Source: Daedaleopsis sinensis (lineage: Eukaryota; Basidiomycota; Agaricomycetes; Polyporales; Polyporaceae). Taken from it: 64,000 bases of DNA. The notes beneath the pieces are model-generated. The model worked only from the letters and a program-made list of their open reading frames with translations. It had not been told where the DNA came from and searched no databases. The stretch is taken from the NCBI GenBank assembly GCA_033807695.1, contig CM066302.1, forward strand, positions 558,001-622,000, read 5' to 3'. Below, piece after piece: positions 33,968 through 46,003 of the stretch (within the stretch, counting starts at the first letter, position 1; every line of letters begins with the position of its first letter). The position numbers were made by a program, and so were the translations under genes.

Positions 33968-34429
33968 ATGAGCCCCAAGGTGCCAAGCACGGTAGCATCC
34001 TCCGCACCACCCGGTCAGCCGGCCAGCACACCACCTCGCATACTCAAACCCTCAGAATCCACGATCTCTCTCCCCATCCCCCTCCACAAGAAAGGAGGAT
34101 CTGCGGTACCGAGCCCCGCATCCACGCCACCCAAACGCAAAGGCCCAATTCATGATTCCGGGACCGCGTCGACGAAGACAAAAGAGCACAAACGTCCACC
34201 TTTGATGATGAGACATGGGGCGTTCGATTTCGAGGGGGCCGGGTCACGTTCGCTTCCTCGGCCAACGAGCACGGTCTTGAGGGCCATCCCTGGCGTGGAA
34301 AGGAAGCTGCAAGAGCGACAGCAAGAGGAGCTGGCCAAGGCGAAGAAAGTGGCGGCAGAGAAAGCGGAGCTGGATGCAAAGAGAGAAGTGGAGAAGGAGC
34401 GAAGGTCACAGAAGTCGACCGTCAAGTAG
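33968..34429 (+). CDS. Small basic, proline- and serine-rich protein with C-terminal coiled coil
   Basis: Single-exon frame of 153 codons from ATG at 33,968; an in-frame extension up to 33,836 is possible. The N-terminal two thirds are rich in P, S, T and K with low complexity (SPKVPSTVASSAPPGQP, SPASTPPKRKGP). The C-terminal 45 residues are highly charged and helical (ERKLQERQQEELAKAKKVAA and onward). No family was recognised. The charged tail and proline-serine body suggest a nuclear or scaffold protein, but this is only a guess from composition. Confidence 0.5.
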   Translation: MSPKVPSTVASSAPPGQPASTPPRILKPSESTISLPIPLHKKGGSAVPSPASTPPKRKGPIHDSGTASTKTKEHKRPPLMMRHGAFDFEGAGSRSLPRPTSTVLRAIPGVERKLQERQQEELAKAKKVAAEKAELDAKREVEKERRSQKSTVK

Positions 34430-35111
34430 CCAGGTAGCAGGAGCCAAAGTCACGGTTGACGCAGTATGCTGAAGGGTCGATATGCTGCTTACAGTGGAGC
34501 AGCAGATGCATGGTCTGACGTGAGACTGGAAGGAAAATGTCCTCTGATCTGGGACCGGAGTAAGACTTTGGGAGAAGCCAAGCACTGCGTATGGAGTCTC
34601 TCTCACTAGCCGACCTCAGGCTTATGTGAGGGTGTGAATGCGCACTCACGTTTATCGCTTGACGGCGCTTGAGAACGTGACGTAGCAGAAATTAACAACG
34701 GCACATACGTTCATGTCCTCTTTGTAGAGCCAGGATGCGCGATATCCACGTAGAGGATGTCCTTGATTATCGAGCTTGTGAGCAGACAAGGATGTCGAAG
34801 CCTGTACCGAGCATAAGTCCGCCTGTTCCGGGTAGAGAAGTATCGGCCGATACTTACCTTTGCTTTCGTAGCCATCCTCGCATATCCTGTCCTACTCTGG
34901 ACGGCATGCGACATCGTCTCCACTTGGTGATCTACGGAGATGATCTTCAACTTGAATGAGCATCCCAGAGTCGGAAACAAACTCGAGCATATTTTCAAGT
35001 CGGGTATGGTGGTCTCAAGGCCGTATTGTACAGAGAGCGTGGACGCTGCTGTGACCTCGCAATCCTCCAGATTGCGTTCCCGCGCTCCCTCACCTTCATG
35101 AAGCTACCTCC
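34430..35111. other. Intergenic stretch
   Basis: No exon series or repeat was seen. The last 20 bases before the start at 35,112 are shared with the inverted copy at 51.9 kb. Confidence 0.4.
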
Positions 35112-35789
35112 ATGACCGCAGCCCCGCCTTCCAACTCTAAGCTCGCGCCGTACAGACAAGCCCTCGCTGCCATCTCTCAGCGCACTCGGACCCCACTGCC
35201 CTCGCTCATCGTCTCGTTCGCCATCCTCCATGAACTGACCGCGATAGTGCCGGTCGCCGGCTTCTTCTTCAGTGCTCGCGCACTCGGCGTCGGAGAGGGC
35301 ATCATTGGAGCTCTTGCACCGCGTCCTGGACTGGAGTCGGCCTCGACGGGGTTCACCGCGCAGGTTCGGGACAGTTGGATGGGTGAGCGGTTCAGGGAGT
35401 GGATGGTAGAGGGAGAGGCACGAGCTGAGCGCGTCGGGAGGCGATATGGGTGGTTCGGCTTTGAGAAGGGGAGCAGACCCGTCACGCTTTCTGCAGAAGA
35501 GCAGTCCACGCATGGGCAGGAGTCTGTGTTAGTGTCGGGAAAGATCGCGGGGGATGTTGCGAATGTCGTGGTGGCATACGCGCTGACGAAGGTATGTTGA
35601 TTGTATTCCCAGGTATTTCTATCATCACCGACTGGGTTGGTGTCCCTCAATTTCATTTCATTCGCGTGCACCTAGGCTCTTCTCCCCGTCCGGATAGGGT
35701 TTTCGCTCTATCTATCACCGGCATTTTCGCGGACGTTCATTCGACCTGTCGGCTCTCTGGTTTCCCGAATCCCTCGGAGGAAGTCATAA
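35112..35789 (+). CDS. Putative mitochondrial membrane protein, Fmp10-like, copy 1 (197 aa)
   Basis: Exons 35,112-35,591 and 35,676-35,789, total 594 bases. The N-terminal helix region reads LPSLIVSFAILHELTAIVPV, followed by an FFFSARALGVGEGI helix. The C-terminal part has KIAGDVANVVVAYALTKALL (crossing the intron) and PVRIGFSLYLSPAFSRTFI, a two-helix arrangement seen in a fungal mitochondrial family that includes yeast Fmp10. The assignment is from memory of the pattern and is tentative. Function of that family is not established. A nearly identical inverted copy is at 51,189-51,865. Confidence 0.65.
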
Positions 35790-36969
35790 CGAGCAGTAAG
35801 CACCTTCGTCGTCTGATCAGTCGTACTATACCAATGCTTCATATGTACTGCTCTCGCAGTGAACACTGTGAAACTGTCTTGATCGCTGGTCGGTCGTCTC
35901 TACTCGCTCGGATTACATCTAGAACTAATCATTAATCAAAGCTTATACCACTAGGAAAGCACCGTTCGAATGGTCTAGTCCGCCAGAAACAGCGCAAGAC
36001 TAGTATGTACACCTGACATAAGTGCCCGGAGATGGTGCCATGACGCCACACTGTCTAGCGAATGTCTTTGTATCATAGGATCTAACGATATCTAACTCTT
36101 CTGCCAGGACAGGCCTGCTTATGGCTCTGACTATCGTGTTTGTATTTCTATCAAACTTGGTATCGTTACGGAGATATCATGCGACGACCCCGAGTGCGAA
36201 CCCGGACAAAGCAGCGCGATATCTAGGGTACCTGACATCGGCCACAGACCCAGAGAAGCGGAGGTGAATGCTTGATCTGCCTTCATGCCCGCGTCCAACC
36301 GTTGACCGGTGGATGCACACTGCAGCTGTCAGCTAGGCTCGAGGCAGTACTATGACTACGCAAAGTCGGTTTATGGCTGGACGTCCGCGGTGCCCGCATC
36401 GATCGACATCTCACGGATCCACAATGTGTTCGAAGTCGCCGTCGCCGCCTGACGTGCCTTAGCCGTCGATGTCGCTCGCGACGCCAGGGCGCGCTTCCTC
36501 CTCGGGACGGACGCTCACTGGCAGAAGGACTCTCTTCCCATCCCTGCATGCGACAGCGACCCGACATGCGTTCCGGAGAGAGCCTCATCAGACGAGCTCG
36601 AGATCGAGACGCCGCTTCCGCACTGTTCTTATTCCTGTTGAGACATCTCGCTACGACTCTCTTCGCTGAAGGCGGGTTGTAGCATGCCTCAGACAATGTG
36701 GATATTCGGAGATCGTCGCGATGCTCGAGCGAGTGGAGGCTGGGCTCCGGACCGACGGCGGAATGAAATCATAGAGAAGAACGGCGAATAAACGACTCAG
36801 GACTGTAAGTCGGTTGGTATTGATTCGAGATACATGGATGGTTGATAACTGAAGAACGATGAGCGTGTCGTATACGAGAATGTGCTTGTCAGCCGACCTC
36901 TTTCCATCCTTTGCACGGTTCATGACACGCATCCTATAGTGCATTAAGAGTGTGTGCGCGTGATCCTTA
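35790..36969. other. Intergenic stretch before P450 copy B
   Basis: This is the 3' side of both neighbouring genes. The frame at 36,283-36,696 (-) overlaps another on the plus strand and has no recognisable content. Nothing else is supported. Confidence 0.4.
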
Positions 36970-39236
36970 TCAATCTCGAGAAGCCATGGTACCCTCGATG
37001 AGGTCGGCGGCAGCCTTCGATCTTGGGCGAATGGTGCACTTGAATGGAGCAGGTCGGCTGGACACACATAATGTCAGTGATTGTCAATGCACACGTACGT
37101 AGGCCCGGAAGGGGCATACTCACGAGAATGCCTCGGTGGTGAACTCCAGTGGAGGAGGATCGGCGCCCTTAGGGAGTGAGATCGTGAAGGTCGCAACGAA
37201 CTGGGCGATGAGCATCCATATTGAATCCTCCGCAAAGAGTTTTCCGGGACATGCGCTAGGTGTGTGAGGCCAGATGTGAGCGAACGCATCATGTGTGCAC
37301 AACGCAGACGATACTGACCGTCTACCGAACCCAAATGCGTAGCGACTCGGGTCGTTCGTGCTGCAGTCGAAGACGCCGTCGCGCAGGAATCGCTCCGGCC
37401 GGAACTCCATTGGGTCTGGGTACATCTTGGGGTCGTGGAGCAATCCCCTGCGTTATGAAGACAGTTCACGTTCCTAGTCAGCCTTGGCGTATCATGGATT
37501 GGACGGCAGTAGCATACCAGACATTGCCCATGACCATCGCTCCGGCGGGCATGTGATACCCTCTGTACACGTCGTCTTGTATCAGCAAGTGAGGAAGTCC
37601 TGAGGGATGCCGATGAATATGATCAGCTTCGGTGTGTCCTGTTCTCGGGTGAACGCGCGAAAAGCGCGAGAGAACCAAGCTTAAACGCACACGTACCGGA
37701 CGGAGCGGGAGAGTGCCAGCGCAGGACCTCCTTCATGAGGGCGGAGATGTACGGCAGCTGCGCGCGATCCGCGAAGTCGGGAAGCCGCTCTGAACCCACA
37801 ACACGATCGATCTCTTCCTGCGCGCGTTTCTGGACCTCGGGGTAGAGGACCATTGCTAGGAGGAAGACCTCGGAACTAGCCACGATCTGAGAGACCATTG
37901 AATGAATGAATCCTGTGCGGCACGAAAGCAGAAAGTGCTCACGGTGTCAGAGGCGGCTGATGGCGAGACACACAATGGTTGGTAATGATGTTCTGGATCA
38001 TGGATGCAAGGACGGACCTCCGTAAGCGACAGCAGCAGTGTCGCGTATGACTGTCTCCTCTTCCGAGCCAGGCTGCGGCGACCGCTCTTGAATGAGGGAC
38101 CCAACATAGGAGGTACGGGCAGATCCCTTTGCCTGTGTGCCGGTCATGAGCGCAGGAAGTGATTAGAGATTTTGGGTCTCAACACCTACCAACTCATTCT
38201 GAACGTGAGCATAAGGATGGTATCGCAACGCGTGGCAGTCGGCCTGCCACTTCGACAACGCGGACCCACCCAGCCAATTCGGGGCGTACTTCACTGGCGA
38301 AGGTGAGGCGGTCTGTATGTGAGCGAGAGATCGCACGGGAAATCGTCGAAGCACACACTCACGGAAAATCGTAGGGTTGAGAAGCCACATCACAGGAGAG
38401 AGGGCGAAAGAGGCGGTAGCCATTACACCGTCTGCCGCCTTTATGAATGAATCCTGGTTCGACTCGACCTCGATGCCGTATGTGACGTCAAGGATGAGTC
38501 GGCTAGCGCGCCTGTGAAGCGACGTGAGGGGACTGCCACGAAGATGGGTTATCGTGGGGTGGAACGTACAGTCGTATATTAGGGAAGACGCTCTCTGGGT
38601 CACGGAGGACGCTGCTCAGGAACTTGACTCCGGCGGCTCTTTGGGCATCGTAGAAGGAACGCACAGCAGCGGGAGTGCTGTACTTTTCGAGGAAGCTGCG
38701 GCGGAGCGTACGAAAGAACTTGCCGTACGGCAAGAATGCGAAACTCCACGTATCGTGACCGATGCTAGGGAAAATAATCCAGACAAGAATCGTGGTAGAG
38801 TGTACCGTAACTCACAGATGCATGAGCGGCAGAAACGGTCTGTCCGAATAAATCCCGGAACGGCCTTCGAATATGTCGTTTACCGCCTCGGCAGAGCTGA
38901 GCATGATAATCGGTTGGCCGAAGACCTGTAGATATACCACATCCCCTGGTCTCTTATCAGCCAATTCGTCACGGTCGACGACACTTGAAAGAGGGACGCA
39001 CCGTATTCCTTTGAGAGCGCAGTGAATGTTTCCCAAGGCTTCTTGCCAGACATAGAGAGAATGTTGCCGAGAAGGGGCAAGGGCTTCGGTCCAGGCGGTG
39101 TGCCAGGTTTCCCAGTGTCGGTCCTTCGAGCAGCGCGAGTCACAAAGTAGAATATCACAGGCACGAGAATCCAGGACAAAGTGTAAGTAAGCCCAGAAAC
39201 TCGAGAGGCTATTGGTCCGGCGTCGTCTGGAAGCAT
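36970..39236 (-). CDS. Cytochrome P450 monooxygenase, copy B (12 exons, 520 aa)
   Basis: Inverted paralogue of copy A. Exons on the minus strand: 39,002-39,236, 38,816-38,945, 38,570-38,764, 38,363-38,511, 38,190-38,293, 38,018-38,132, 37,943-37,956, 37,697-37,886, 37,518-37,599, 37,319-37,447, 37,124-37,255, 36,970-37,057. All twelve have exactly the lengths found in copy A. The membrane anchor, PPGPKPLPLLGN hinge, [13 protein letters not shown] and FGFGRRACPGK haem motif are intact. Differences from copy A are scattered substitutions, including the substrate-side part of the first third. No frameshift or premature stop was found, so both copies may make enzyme. Confidence 0.9.
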
Positions 39237-41386
39237 GGCGGACGAGGAAGGTGCACGTCAAAGAAATTGGGGGGAAGGGTGGCACAACAACTTCGACTAC
39301 TTAGTCGAGGATTATGACACGAAGGGCTGGCTCCGTGCCATCGGGCATTGCCAGCTAACAGATGCGAGAGAGCTGATGGTGAGCCGTAATTGAAAGCATC
39401 ATCCCGCACCTCTGATCGGTATCGCTACAATATCAGAGTACTTATATCAGACTGTTAGTATAAGTTAGTATACATATCACACGATAGCGAGGATCCTGCC
39501 CTGGAACTAACCTGGTATGTAGCTGTTAGTGTTAAGTACCAGGCTAGTAGTTCGGGCCCAGAACCTGAACAACCGCGATTACGGCAATTGTCAAGGGACT
39601 AGTCATCAGGAAACCCGTGTACTTAGCACCTCAGTGAGACTAGCAATCACGAGGAGTTGCAGAACATCTTTACGCTGTACTATAACTCCTCGTGTACTCA
39701 TTGGTAGGCGGGCCGTTATAGACCGTTATGGGCTGTTTTGGGCACCGGGGGCGTAGAGCTCAAGGATCATTACTGCTTTTTGAAAGGTATATGTAGCCTC
39801 ACCTATACAATAGACAGCAGATATAATATTTAGCTACCAAGACCACCAGGAATAGTTTTTAGACGCTGACTTTGAGTTGCGTAGCCGACTCGGAATAGTA
39901 CATGTCGGTTTTTGATAAAAGAAAACATGATGTGTGAGCTTTGTAGGAGCTAAGCGTAGTCAAACTGGCACCTTACGATTTGATGTATGACTTTGGGTAC
40001 CTCATGTAGCTAGCAGCAACTTGAACTTCAGCTGAGACATGGTCGTCACTGATCTGAACGTTAACGAGACTCGGAGTCTTCCTCCGACGCCGATCGGGCT
40101 CCGGTTATACTAAGTACCGGCAGGTCTTGATTTTCGCTTTGTTGTCCATCGACGTCCATCTCTGCCCGCCCGCTGCGAGCCCTCACCGTTCCCGGTGACC
40201 CCTAGTCTGCTTTCAATTACGGGCTTGAACCGTGCGCGTGTGCCCCCCAATCTGAGTTTGTCAGCATGTATTTGATCTCCGACCACGCGTCAAGATCTAT
40301 ACACGACGACGCGTCCGAGACGCGTCGCCAGCGCCTCCGCCTTCTGTCCGTCCGCCCCCCCGTTCAATAGGACCTGTACATCGTCTGCCTAGGGGAGACA
40401 AGGTGACCCCGCCACCTGAAGCTCTAGGACCCACCTCTTGTCTGTTTAGGGGAGCGCAGGAATGCGACGTCTGGACAGGCTCCTGTACAAGACGGAGCCG
40501 TATAATGGCCGCGGCACGCGACCTAGCAAGTTTGCGCAGCGTTCGTGCTCCTCGCCTCCGTTGTGAGCCTGCAGTACTTCCTAGGAGGAGGGACGTATGA
40601 GTATCAAGTCGCATTCTACTGGTACAATGTCCGTAACTTCTATTCTCACCGTCGATGAGCGCTCTGATCGAGTCCAATTCGCACACCTCAGGTATGGCTT
40701 TCGGCAGCGCATGTGCTGCCTGCATACTACAGGATCTAAAGCAGCTGAGGGGACTTCGCCGTGGCAGCCGAAGTTTGGAGGACGTTGTCCGATATCATAC
40801 TCTGGGAGGATACCTCGGATGATGGTTACCACATTGATGATGCAAAATTTACGCATAGTGGCCCCAGTGGGGACGGGACGGTCAGCTCTGCCCAATAGAA
40901 ATGTTCTGCAGTCGCTTATCTGTGAGTGTGCGAATTCAGTGAGAAACCATCGATTTAACTGACACGGTGAACTCACACTTGTAGCGACATCATCGGCCTC
41001 CGGCCACGACAAAGTCTTACTTACAGCTATCTGGGTTTCGAGATATGAAGTAGCAGTCATCAGTGAGTGATACCGATGCCAGTAGGAGTGATGTGATTGA
41101 TGATCATATGCTCCTCAAGTAGGTCTCTTCGCAGGATCTAGAAACACGACGCCGATCGGACTGTGGTGAATGGCGTCTTCGGGAGACGTCGAGCCTGGCT
41201 CTCACCTGCGTGTAGAGAGCCCTAGTGTTCCTCGATGAATGCAGCAGGAAATATCGGCTTTAGGCTGGTAACCCGTGTGGTAAAGTAGTCTCCGGAACGA
41301 TAGCACCTAGTACTCGTCTTTCCACCCCATATACGGCTCATAATACACTTCGTCCTCGAGATAAACCTGTTGTCGAAGCATGAGCC
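39237..41386. other. Gene-poor stretch between P450 copy B and the coiled-coil paralogues
   Basis: AT-richer than its neighbours from 39,420 to 40,020. It contains a hairpin at 39,648-39,694. Around 40,580-41,060 both strands hold open frames with no recognisable motif. No exon chain could be built. Confidence 0.4.
39648..39694. repeat. Perfect 11-base inverted repeat (hairpin)
   Basis: CACGAGGAGTT at 39,648-39,658 and its exact complement AACTCCTCGTG at 39,684-39,694, separated by 25 bases. No gene is assigned here. Confidence 0.7.
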
Positions 41387-43415
41387 TCATGTTTCAAGAA
41401 TAGAGTACGATAAACAATTTACCCCGGGATGCGGGAGTTGCGAGACTTGTGATGGTGCCCGGACTTGTTCTTCGACCCAGCGCTCTTCCTCCAACTCATC
41501 TTCGAGCTTAGGGACCTTGCGCGATCGTCCACTGTCACCTTCATTGTAGAGCTCGTCGTCTTCTTCCCGCTCGCGCTTGACACGGCTATTAGATTCGTCG
41601 TATCCGTCGTATTGCTCCTCATCTCCGTAAATCTCCTCATCCGCGTACTCCAGCTCGGAGGGTGCGCGAGGAGCCTGATAAGTGATGGGACGCGGGGGGA
41701 GGGGGTGAGGCAGGGCGCCGACGTGCATGTAGGACGGAGGAGGATATTGGGCGAACTGAGGCACATGGAGATTCAGCGGGACGTATTCATTGTGAAACAC
41801 GGGGTTGACAGCCACCCGAGAAGGATGAACGAGCGGACCACGGTTAAGTCCCGCCACCTGAACATGTGTGGGAGCGATAGGCTGCGGTGGGAGAGGATGC
41901 TGCTGCCCCGCAGCCGCAGCCGCAGCGCGAGCCCTTTTCCTTTGCTTCTTGCTCAACGGTGCGGCTGCAGTCTTGCTCGACGATGCATTTGCATTTTGCA
42001 TCCGAAGCGAGGAGGTGAGATCGTGGTGAAGTGCGACATTGAAGCCAACTCGTTCGAGGCCGAGGACGTGAACCGTAAGGGTGCCTTCGATATACAAGTC
42101 ACGGACCGAGTTGCGCTCGGCGGGAATGTTTCCCCCTTTATGTGTGATACGCACGAGCTGGTCGACCAAGGCCTGTAGTACAGCAGAAAGTCAGCACAGA
42201 TTGCAGGTGTAACGCGCTCCGGCTGTGCACTCGCCTCGCTCCCGATCTTGCCAAGATGATGTATCCGGAGCTGCCCTGGGCCGGTGTGACACACATATGT
42301 GCCTGCGTAGAATACCTGCCCCCCCTTGACGTAGAATACCTCGCGATCCTGTTCGCCACACGCGTGCCACTGGTCGCCACGAGACCAGATGGGCTGTGTG
42401 TAGGTCGCCGTCGAGCCGTAGACGTAGTCTGGGCAGACGTAGATGCCGTGGAAGAGTGGCTTGGTGCACCACGTCACGAAGTCTTCCACGAAAAGAGGTG
42501 GGGCTTTGCTGCTTAGAGGATTAGCACGATTGTGTTCCGTTCGAAGATGAAAGACATACCATAGCCGCGAGGCAGTCTTGGACGGAAGAGAGTTATCAAC
42601 GACCGAGACATGATAACATAAAGAACCTCCTCACCCTAGAGAGCGCGGGCATGTCGACTCCAGCGAAGACGTTCGTCGATCCGCGCGGAATCGTCTGTGC
42701 CGCATTGACGTGCGCCCGATGTCTTAACCAGGTTCGAAACTGGTCGAACTGCGTGGAATTGAGTTACTAGTGCTATTGTCGAGATTGACACTCACCCTCG
42801 TCTTGCCGTCCAGTAGATGCGACCGTGGCCCGCGACGCACACCCAGATAACACAGCCCCTGACGCATGCGCATCATCGGATCCGGGGAGGGATCTAGCGT
42901 GATAGGAGGGCTCTTGAGGGCTGCTCCGGTGGGCGGTTCGTTTAAAAGAAGAAGTTCCTCTTGGCGGTTGATGACCTCCGGGTTGTATTTAACCATGACT
43001 GCTTTCATCTCGTTGCGCTCCGCAAGATACGCGTCTCGCTCTGTTTTCATTGTTGCGGACACTTGCAGTAGAAGGTCACGTTCTCGACGAGCGGCTTCCA
43101 GTTGAATCTTCAGAGTCGGCACATCCTGTATAATGATGCATCAGCGTCGAGTCGCGCTGTGTCATGACGATCAAAGGTACCTCAGCGTTACCTATATCTT
43201 CATGGCCGGACGGTCCCGCGATATGCCCTGAGGTCAGAGTCCTGTTTTCTAGCTTCTGAAAGAGGGGTTAGACTGCTAGTCTTCGGAAGCTATGACTGAC
43301 TCACGACGTTCTTGAATTTGCCACGACTACGGACGCGGCCATAAGAGGTAGCCCCTGAATCGACGTCGCCGGATACTTCCCAGTCGTAGTCTTCCTGCTT
43401 CACATGTACATCCAT
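41387..43415 (-). CDS. Uncharacterised coiled-coil plus 'CHTGP' domain protein, paralogue 1
   Basis: Multi-exon gene of a basidiomycete family I do not recognise by name. Exons supported: 43,305-43,415 (MDVHVKQEDYDWEV...), 43,181-43,255, from 43,125 a coiled-coil exon (LKIQLEAARRERDLLLQ) to about 42,800, 42,635-42,748 (FDQFRTWLRHRAHVNAA), then a conserved core at about 42,240-42,500 with WCTKPLFHGIYVCPDYVY and VFYVKGGQVFYAGTYVCHTG, and a last exon from about 42,172 to near the stop at 41,387 with ALVDQLVRITHKGG, LGLERVGFNVALHHDL, a polyalanine stretch and a long acidic low-complexity tail. One intron after the core seems to use a GC donor (GAG-GCGAGT). The neighbour at 44,417 has the same architecture. 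Confidence 0.6.
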
Positions 43416-44416
43416 CTGCACTGTGTCATGAGTAATAATGTAGCACCGGAGCGCATTAACTTACTGTGTCGTGTCGGTTAGTGTCTTAAACTCGGTTCGC
43501 GGAGATGTGGCGGCCACCAGTAACGCCGGTGTGGATGATCTTTATAGGGCGATGCATAATTCAGTATACCTCTCCTTAGCAGATATATGTCAAGTGGCAA
43601 CCTACAGGTGTGGAAACTACACGATATTGTGTGTCTCCTCGAGCTCGGAGTCGACGGAAGAGAGCAGACAGGAGACTTTTCAACCTGCTTTAGCTATAGG
43701 CGTCTAGCGGGCGCCCGGGCCGAAAACGGCCACTAGTCACTAGTGCTGGTATAGTAGAGCAAGTCCAACTCTGTCCAACTGCTCAGTGTCTCGAGGATTG
43801 CGTTCCTTCAGATCTCTTTCATCGCTGCTCACAACCACTACCCATGCAGATCGCCAGCATCCGAATCGCCAGCATCCGAATCGCCAGCATCCGAATCGCG
43901 CTTACGGCCACCCAGCTCGGTGGCATGTAGCAAGCTTGACGGATCCTTGACGTCCAGAACCCACAACTCCTCTATGCGGCCCAATCGGTTTCGCTACTAC
44001 ACCGAGCCCAACGCGGGTGATCCCGGACAGCTGTCGCAGAACACCTATCGCACACAGACGTACGCAGGGCTGCTGTGTGTTCGCCGGCGCACGTAAGAGC
44101 AAGGGGTGCACAACTACTGAAAGTTCACCTTTAATGGCCGGGAGTTATAGTACATGGTGTATGCCAACCGGTGAAAGAGTTGGAATGTCGACGTATGGAT
44201 AAACACGGGCCCGAGTCTGGTCAATCGCAAGAGCACCGTGGTACGTCTGTCAATGCAGGGGTAAACGGATCAGCGTGGAGTCAAAATTCGATTGCAACCA
44301 GATTCTGCCCTTTGCTAGTTATACATTGCGCGATGGGCCTGATTACTTGAAGCATCCTAAGGTCAGCGGTATCCTGTTCGGAGAGTGAACTAAACTGTAC
44401 CTCATGAGCTCGTTCC
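43416..44416. other. Spacer between the two coiled-coil paralogues
   Basis: Contains a 15-base tandem repeat at 43,850-43,898 and no supported gene. Confidence 0.45.
43850..43898 (+). repeat. 15-base tandem repeat, about 3.3 copies
   Basis: Perfect head-to-tail copies of the unit ATCGCCAGCATCCGA. Confidence 0.9.
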
Positions 44417-46003
44417 CTACATGTAGCCTCCGAGTTCCTCCATTCCATCAGACTCGTCTATTCTGGGTACCTTCAGCGGACCCTGTCCCGAACCGGCTTC
44501 GAAGTCGCCCATCGCTTCCAGATCGCCTGCATCGACATGGACGATCGCGCGCTTCTGCGTACTTGGCTGCGAGGTGCCCTCGGTGGCGACACCTAGCATC
44601 TCCGGGAGTATGGTGTCACGGAAGCGATTGTTGCGAGCACCCTTCGCTGAGAGTATGCCGCGCAGCTTCTCGTTAAACCCAACTCGCTGCAAGCCAAGTA
44701 TCTGGGCTGGAGCGGCGCCCTCCTTGTACAGCTCGGCGAGAAGCGGTACGTAGGCTTTTGCTTTCGTCTTCTGTGATTTCGTGTCCGCATGGAAGGTCTT
44801 ATGAGCGAGAGCTTGCACGAGCGCCTGCGCCTGCGTATTCGTCAGTGAGACTGGTTCCGTGAGCATGAAGGAGAGAGGTAACCTGGTCGGCGTTGTCACA
44901 TAAAGTCGATACCCTGATCGATTTAGGACCAGCGTGACAGAAGAACGTCCCGGAGTAGCATATGTTTTCGCCCTCGATGTAGAAGAGTTCGCGTTGCTGT
45001 CCGGCGAGAGTGGTCCATTCCGAGTTCGCCACCTGTATCCAGGATGTCCCGCCCTCGTGGGTTCTAGGGACATAGTGATACTCGGGGAGTACTACATATG
45101 CGTGCTGGGTTGAACGTCCTGGACACCACCTGAGAAGGTCTCCAAAGAAGCAGAAGCCGCCAATGCTACGTTTCTCGTAGTTAGTAAGTTTTGAGAGATG
45201 TGATATGTGATGCGGACCGTACCAAGCGTTTGTGATGGCCTGATGGTTCCCCGAAGCATGAGTACTACTAGTCAAGAGATACGAAACATTACGGCTCACC
45301 TTAGACACCAACAGAAGATTCTTGCCCTTGCAAACCACGGACGGCGAAGTGGGAGATGATACAGCCCTCGGGAGCTCGGACAAGAAGGCTCGGAACTGTT
45401 GGTCCATACTCAGTCGCGACAACTGGGAATAACGGGTGAACGACAGAACATACCTGTATACCGGTGCGAGTTTGCGACCCAGTGGAGTCAATGCGCATCA
45501 TATCACCGAGCTCCTGGCGCATTGTATCGAGCAGCTGTGCAGCCTGCGCCGCTGCGCCGGAGAGTTGTGGTTTGAGCTGTTCGTAGCGAGTACGCCACGC
45601 GTCACTCTCAGCTTGACGGGTGCCCGCGAGACTGCGAGCGTCGTCTAGCTCCTGCCTGAGTGTCGCGATCTCAGCATGCAACACAGCTATATCCTAAACG
45701 TCGTGTCAACGAGCATTCGTTGATCTACAAATAGACAAGCCTCGCCTGTAGCTTAGCATCGCCACCACGAGAATCGGTCGATTCCAGGGATGAGCGGTAG
45801 ACTTGGAGCTCTTCGAGCAGCGCTGCGTTCTCCTGTAAGTGATAGAGTCAGTCCACACTGTAGAGGCTAACGCGGATGCAGCCTTCCTAACTAACCTCCA
45901 CGCTGCGTCGGAGTTGATCACGGGTCTCTTTGAGCTGCGAGTTCAGAAATTTGACGAATTCTGAGGCGAGCCCATCATTGTCTAGATTCTCCAAGTCTGC
46001 CAT
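44417..46003 (-). CDS. Uncharacterised coiled-coil plus 'CHAGP' domain protein, paralogue 2
   Basis: Same layout as the gene at 41,387. Exon 1 (45,896-46,003) begins MADLENLDNDGLASEFVKFL. Further exons encode ENAALLEELQVYRSSLES, IATLRQELDDARSLAG and DTMRQELGDMMRI (coiled coil), FLSELPRAVSSPTSPSVVCK, a conserved core with YVVLPEYHYVP, GTSWIQVANSEWTTLAGQQ and ELFYIEGENICYSGTFFCHA, and a last exon with ALVQALAHKTF and ILGLQRVGFNEKL. The pairing of 'ALV..L' and 'LGL.RVGFN' in both paralogues defines the family here. Possible protein-interaction role only; no catalytic motif was seen. It is divergent from the dehydrogenase gene 298 bases away. Confidence 0.65.

Noticed and set aside
43850..43898. 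CRISPR-like short repeat
   Set aside because: Units are directly adjacent with no spacers and the genome is eukaryotic; it is a plain tandem repeat.
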